Below, piece after piece: positions 5,659 through 6,626 of a stretch of DNA of 6,626 nucleotides; position 1 is the first letter of the stretch, and each line of letters starts with the position of its first letter. The position numbers and the translations under genes were made by a program. The stretch is from JAJKIP01 sp040509055 (GTDB taxonomy: Bacteria > Bacteroidota > Bacteroidia > Chitinophagales > Chitinophagaceae), in contig JBEVLT010000441.1 in the NCBI GenBank assembly GCA_040509055.1, positions 1-6,626 of the forward strand, written 5' to 3'. Under the pieces are notes generated by a model, which worked only from the letters and a program-made list of their open reading frames with translations, made no database searches and was not told the DNA's origin.

Positions 5659-6474
5659 ATGTCAGAAAGATACAGGGTATTATTTATTGCTAACGAGATG
5701 TCTCCTTACCTGGAGCTGACGGAATTTTCTGAAATTGTCAATAAGCTTGCGATCAAGGCCAATGATAACGGGTTCGAAGTGCGGTGCATCATGCCGCGTT
5801 TCGGTGTGATCAATGAGCGCCGCCACCGTTTGCACGAGGTGGTCCGCCTGTCGGGTATCAACGTGTCGGTAGACAACGACGACATGCCCCTGCAGATCAA
5901 GGTAGCTTCGCTGCCCAGCGCCCGCCTGCAGGTTTATTTCCTGGAAAACGAGGAGCTGTTCAAACGCAAGTTCGTTTTTCACGACGAGAACGAACAGTGG
6001 TTTGACGACAACGGCCTGCGTACGATCTTCTTCTGCAAGGGTGCGCTGGAGACGGTGAAAAAATTCGGCTGGGCGCCCGATATCATTCATTGCAGCGGCT
6101 GGATGACCGGCCTGATCCCGGCCTACCTGAAAACGCTGTACAAGAAAGAGCCTGTGTTTGCCAACAGCAAGGTGATCTATACCATCGGGCAAAACACGTT
6201 CAAAGAAAAACTCGGCAGTGATTTTCTGAAAAAGGCGCTGATCCACTCCTCACTCAAGGAAAAAGACCTGGAAGTGTTCAGGGAGGCGACCAATACGGCC
6301 ATGTTCCGCGGCGGCGCCACGTTTGCCGATGCCATCACGTTTGGCTCGGACAAGGTGGACAAAAAGCTGACGGATGAGTTTACCAAGGTCAGGGGCAAAA
6401 AGACACTGCTGTACAACGAAGAGTCGGATTTAACAGAGTATTTACAACTGTATAGCGATCTTGCGGGCAAGTAA
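5659..6474 (+). CDS. Short GT5-domain protein, glycogen/starch synthase-like, probably not a synthase
   Basis: These 271 residues align with the N-terminal, glucan-binding half of GT5 glycogen synthase (full GlgA is about 480 residues); the C-terminal GT1-type domain is absent. Recognisable blocks are RVLFIANEMSPY (6-17), DIIHCSGWMTGLIPAYL (141-157), IYTIGQNTF (173-181) and ADAITFGSDKV (224-234). The residues expected to matter are changed. Where GlgA has KTGGL after the (S/N)EM-P segment, this protein has ELTEF (19-23). The usual HDW near 146 is SGW, and the TxHN-type segment near 176 reads TIGQN. The nucleotide-sugar residues of the missing second domain are also gone. It therefore most likely has no glycogen synthase activity and has been kept for another role, such as binding or scaffolding. 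The stop is clean and the frame intact, so this is not a recent truncation. The ATG fits the AAGGGA site before it. The gene is divergent from panC and followed after 66 bp by a lipoprotein gene. Confidence 0.85.
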   Translation: MSERYRVLFIANEMSPYLELTEFSEIVNKLAIKANDNGFEVRCIMPRFGVINERRHRLHEVVRLSGINVSVDNDDMPLQIKVASLPSARLQVYFLENEELFKRKFVFHDENEQWFDDNGLRTIFFCKGALETVKKFGWAPDIIHCSGWMTGLIPAYLKTLYKKEPVFANSKVIYTIGQNTFKEKLGSDFLKKALIHSSLKEKDLEVFREATNTAMFRGGATFADAITFGSDKVDKKLTDEFTKVRGKKTLLYNEESDLTEYLQLYSDLAGK

Positions 6475-6485
6475 TCCTCGCCTTG

Positions 6486-6504
6486 TTCCTTCGCGTGGAA
6501 GGGA
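6486..6504 (+). other. Hairpin between the GT5-like gene and the lipoprotein gene
   Basis: TTCCTTC (6486-6492) pairs with GAAGGGA (6498-6504) over 7 bp with one G-T pair and a 5-base loop. No T-run follows directly, so it is not a convincing terminator. An alternative pairing of AAGGG (6499-6503) with CCCTT (6523-6527), followed six bases later by T7 (6534-6540), would exclude the first stem. Confidence 0.3.
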
Positions 6505-6540
6505 CGGAAAACAAAGTCATAACCCTTGTAATATTTTTTT

Positions 6541-6626
6541 GTGAAGAACAAATATCTGGCGCTTGGCATTATCATTACCGGCTCGCTTATTTTACTTTTT
6601 TCATGCAGGAAGATCAATGAGGCCAC
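6541..6626 (+). CDS. N-terminus of a secreted lipoprotein, probably DUF4270 family (partial)
   Basis: Only 28 codons are inside the window. The peptide has a basic start (KNKY), a hydrophobic core (about residues 6-20) and a lipobox LFSC with the lipid-attachment cysteine at residue 22, so it is a type II signal peptide of a lipoprotein. The GTG start is the only reasonable one: an in-frame TAA lies nine bases upstream (6529-6531), and there is no ATG before the signal core. Seven T residues directly precede the start and no Shine-Dalgarno is present. A DUF4270 lipoprotein following the short glycogen-synthase-like gene is an arrangement I recall from Bacteroidota genomes, so the family name is inferred from context, not from visible domain sequence. 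After the cysteine comes RKINEA, with no obvious surface-export signal rich in acidic residues. Confidence 0.6.
   Translation, partial: MKNKYLALGIIITGSLILLFSCRKINEA

Noticed and set aside
6177..6626. 149-codon minus-strand frame covering the end of the GT5-like gene and the lipoprotein start
   Set aside because: It is antisense to a supported gene and to a clear signal peptide with lipobox, and its translation is serine/leucine-rich without known motifs.

Overview
The window looks like chromosomal DNA from a member of the Bacteroidota, most likely a Chitinophagaceae relative such as Chitinophaga. This rests on four things: protein similarity to that group as I recall it; a TAnnTTTG-type -7 promoter motif; start regions with little Shine-Dalgarno character; and the order panD, panC, short glycogen-synthase-like gene, lipoprotein, which I recall as common in the phylum. 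No database search was possible. I see no mobile element, CRISPR array, tRNA or rRNA.

Layout. Positions 1-259 contain no confidently recognised gene: one weak 84-codon minus-strand frame, three degenerate CCCAAT repeats, and an A-rich minus-strand leader that may belong to a gene beyond the left edge. From 5554 down to 260, five minus-strand genes run in one direction: panC, panD, a membrane protein of the lysylphosphatidylglycerol-synthase transmembrane family, ppk1 and ppx. Their spacing is 42 bp, 15 bp, 62 bp and a 20-bp overlap, so they may form one transcription unit, possibly with extra promoters before panD and ppk1. A 104-bp divergent region (5555-5658) separates them from two plus-strand genes: a short GT5-domain protein usually annotated as glycogen/starch synthase, and the first 28 codons of a lipoprotein that is probably DUF4270-like.

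Function. PanC and PanD make pantothenate from pantoate and aspartate-derived beta-alanine, feeding CoA synthesis. Ppk1 and Ppx make and degrade polyphosphate, and their genes overlap, so they are probably made together. The membrane protein between the pairs carries only the transmembrane domain of MprF-like proteins. The most notable gene is the GT5-like one: it matches only the N-terminal half of glycogen synthase, and the ADP-glucose-binding KTGGL motif and other expected residues are replaced. The name 'glycogen synthase' is therefore probably wrong in function.

Most of the window is ordinary housekeeping sequence. I did not find a convincing new defence or mobile system. The points worth following are the degenerate glycogen-synthase-like protein, the interleaved divergent promoters with a perfect hairpin at the expected transcript start, and a possible leaderless panD transcript.
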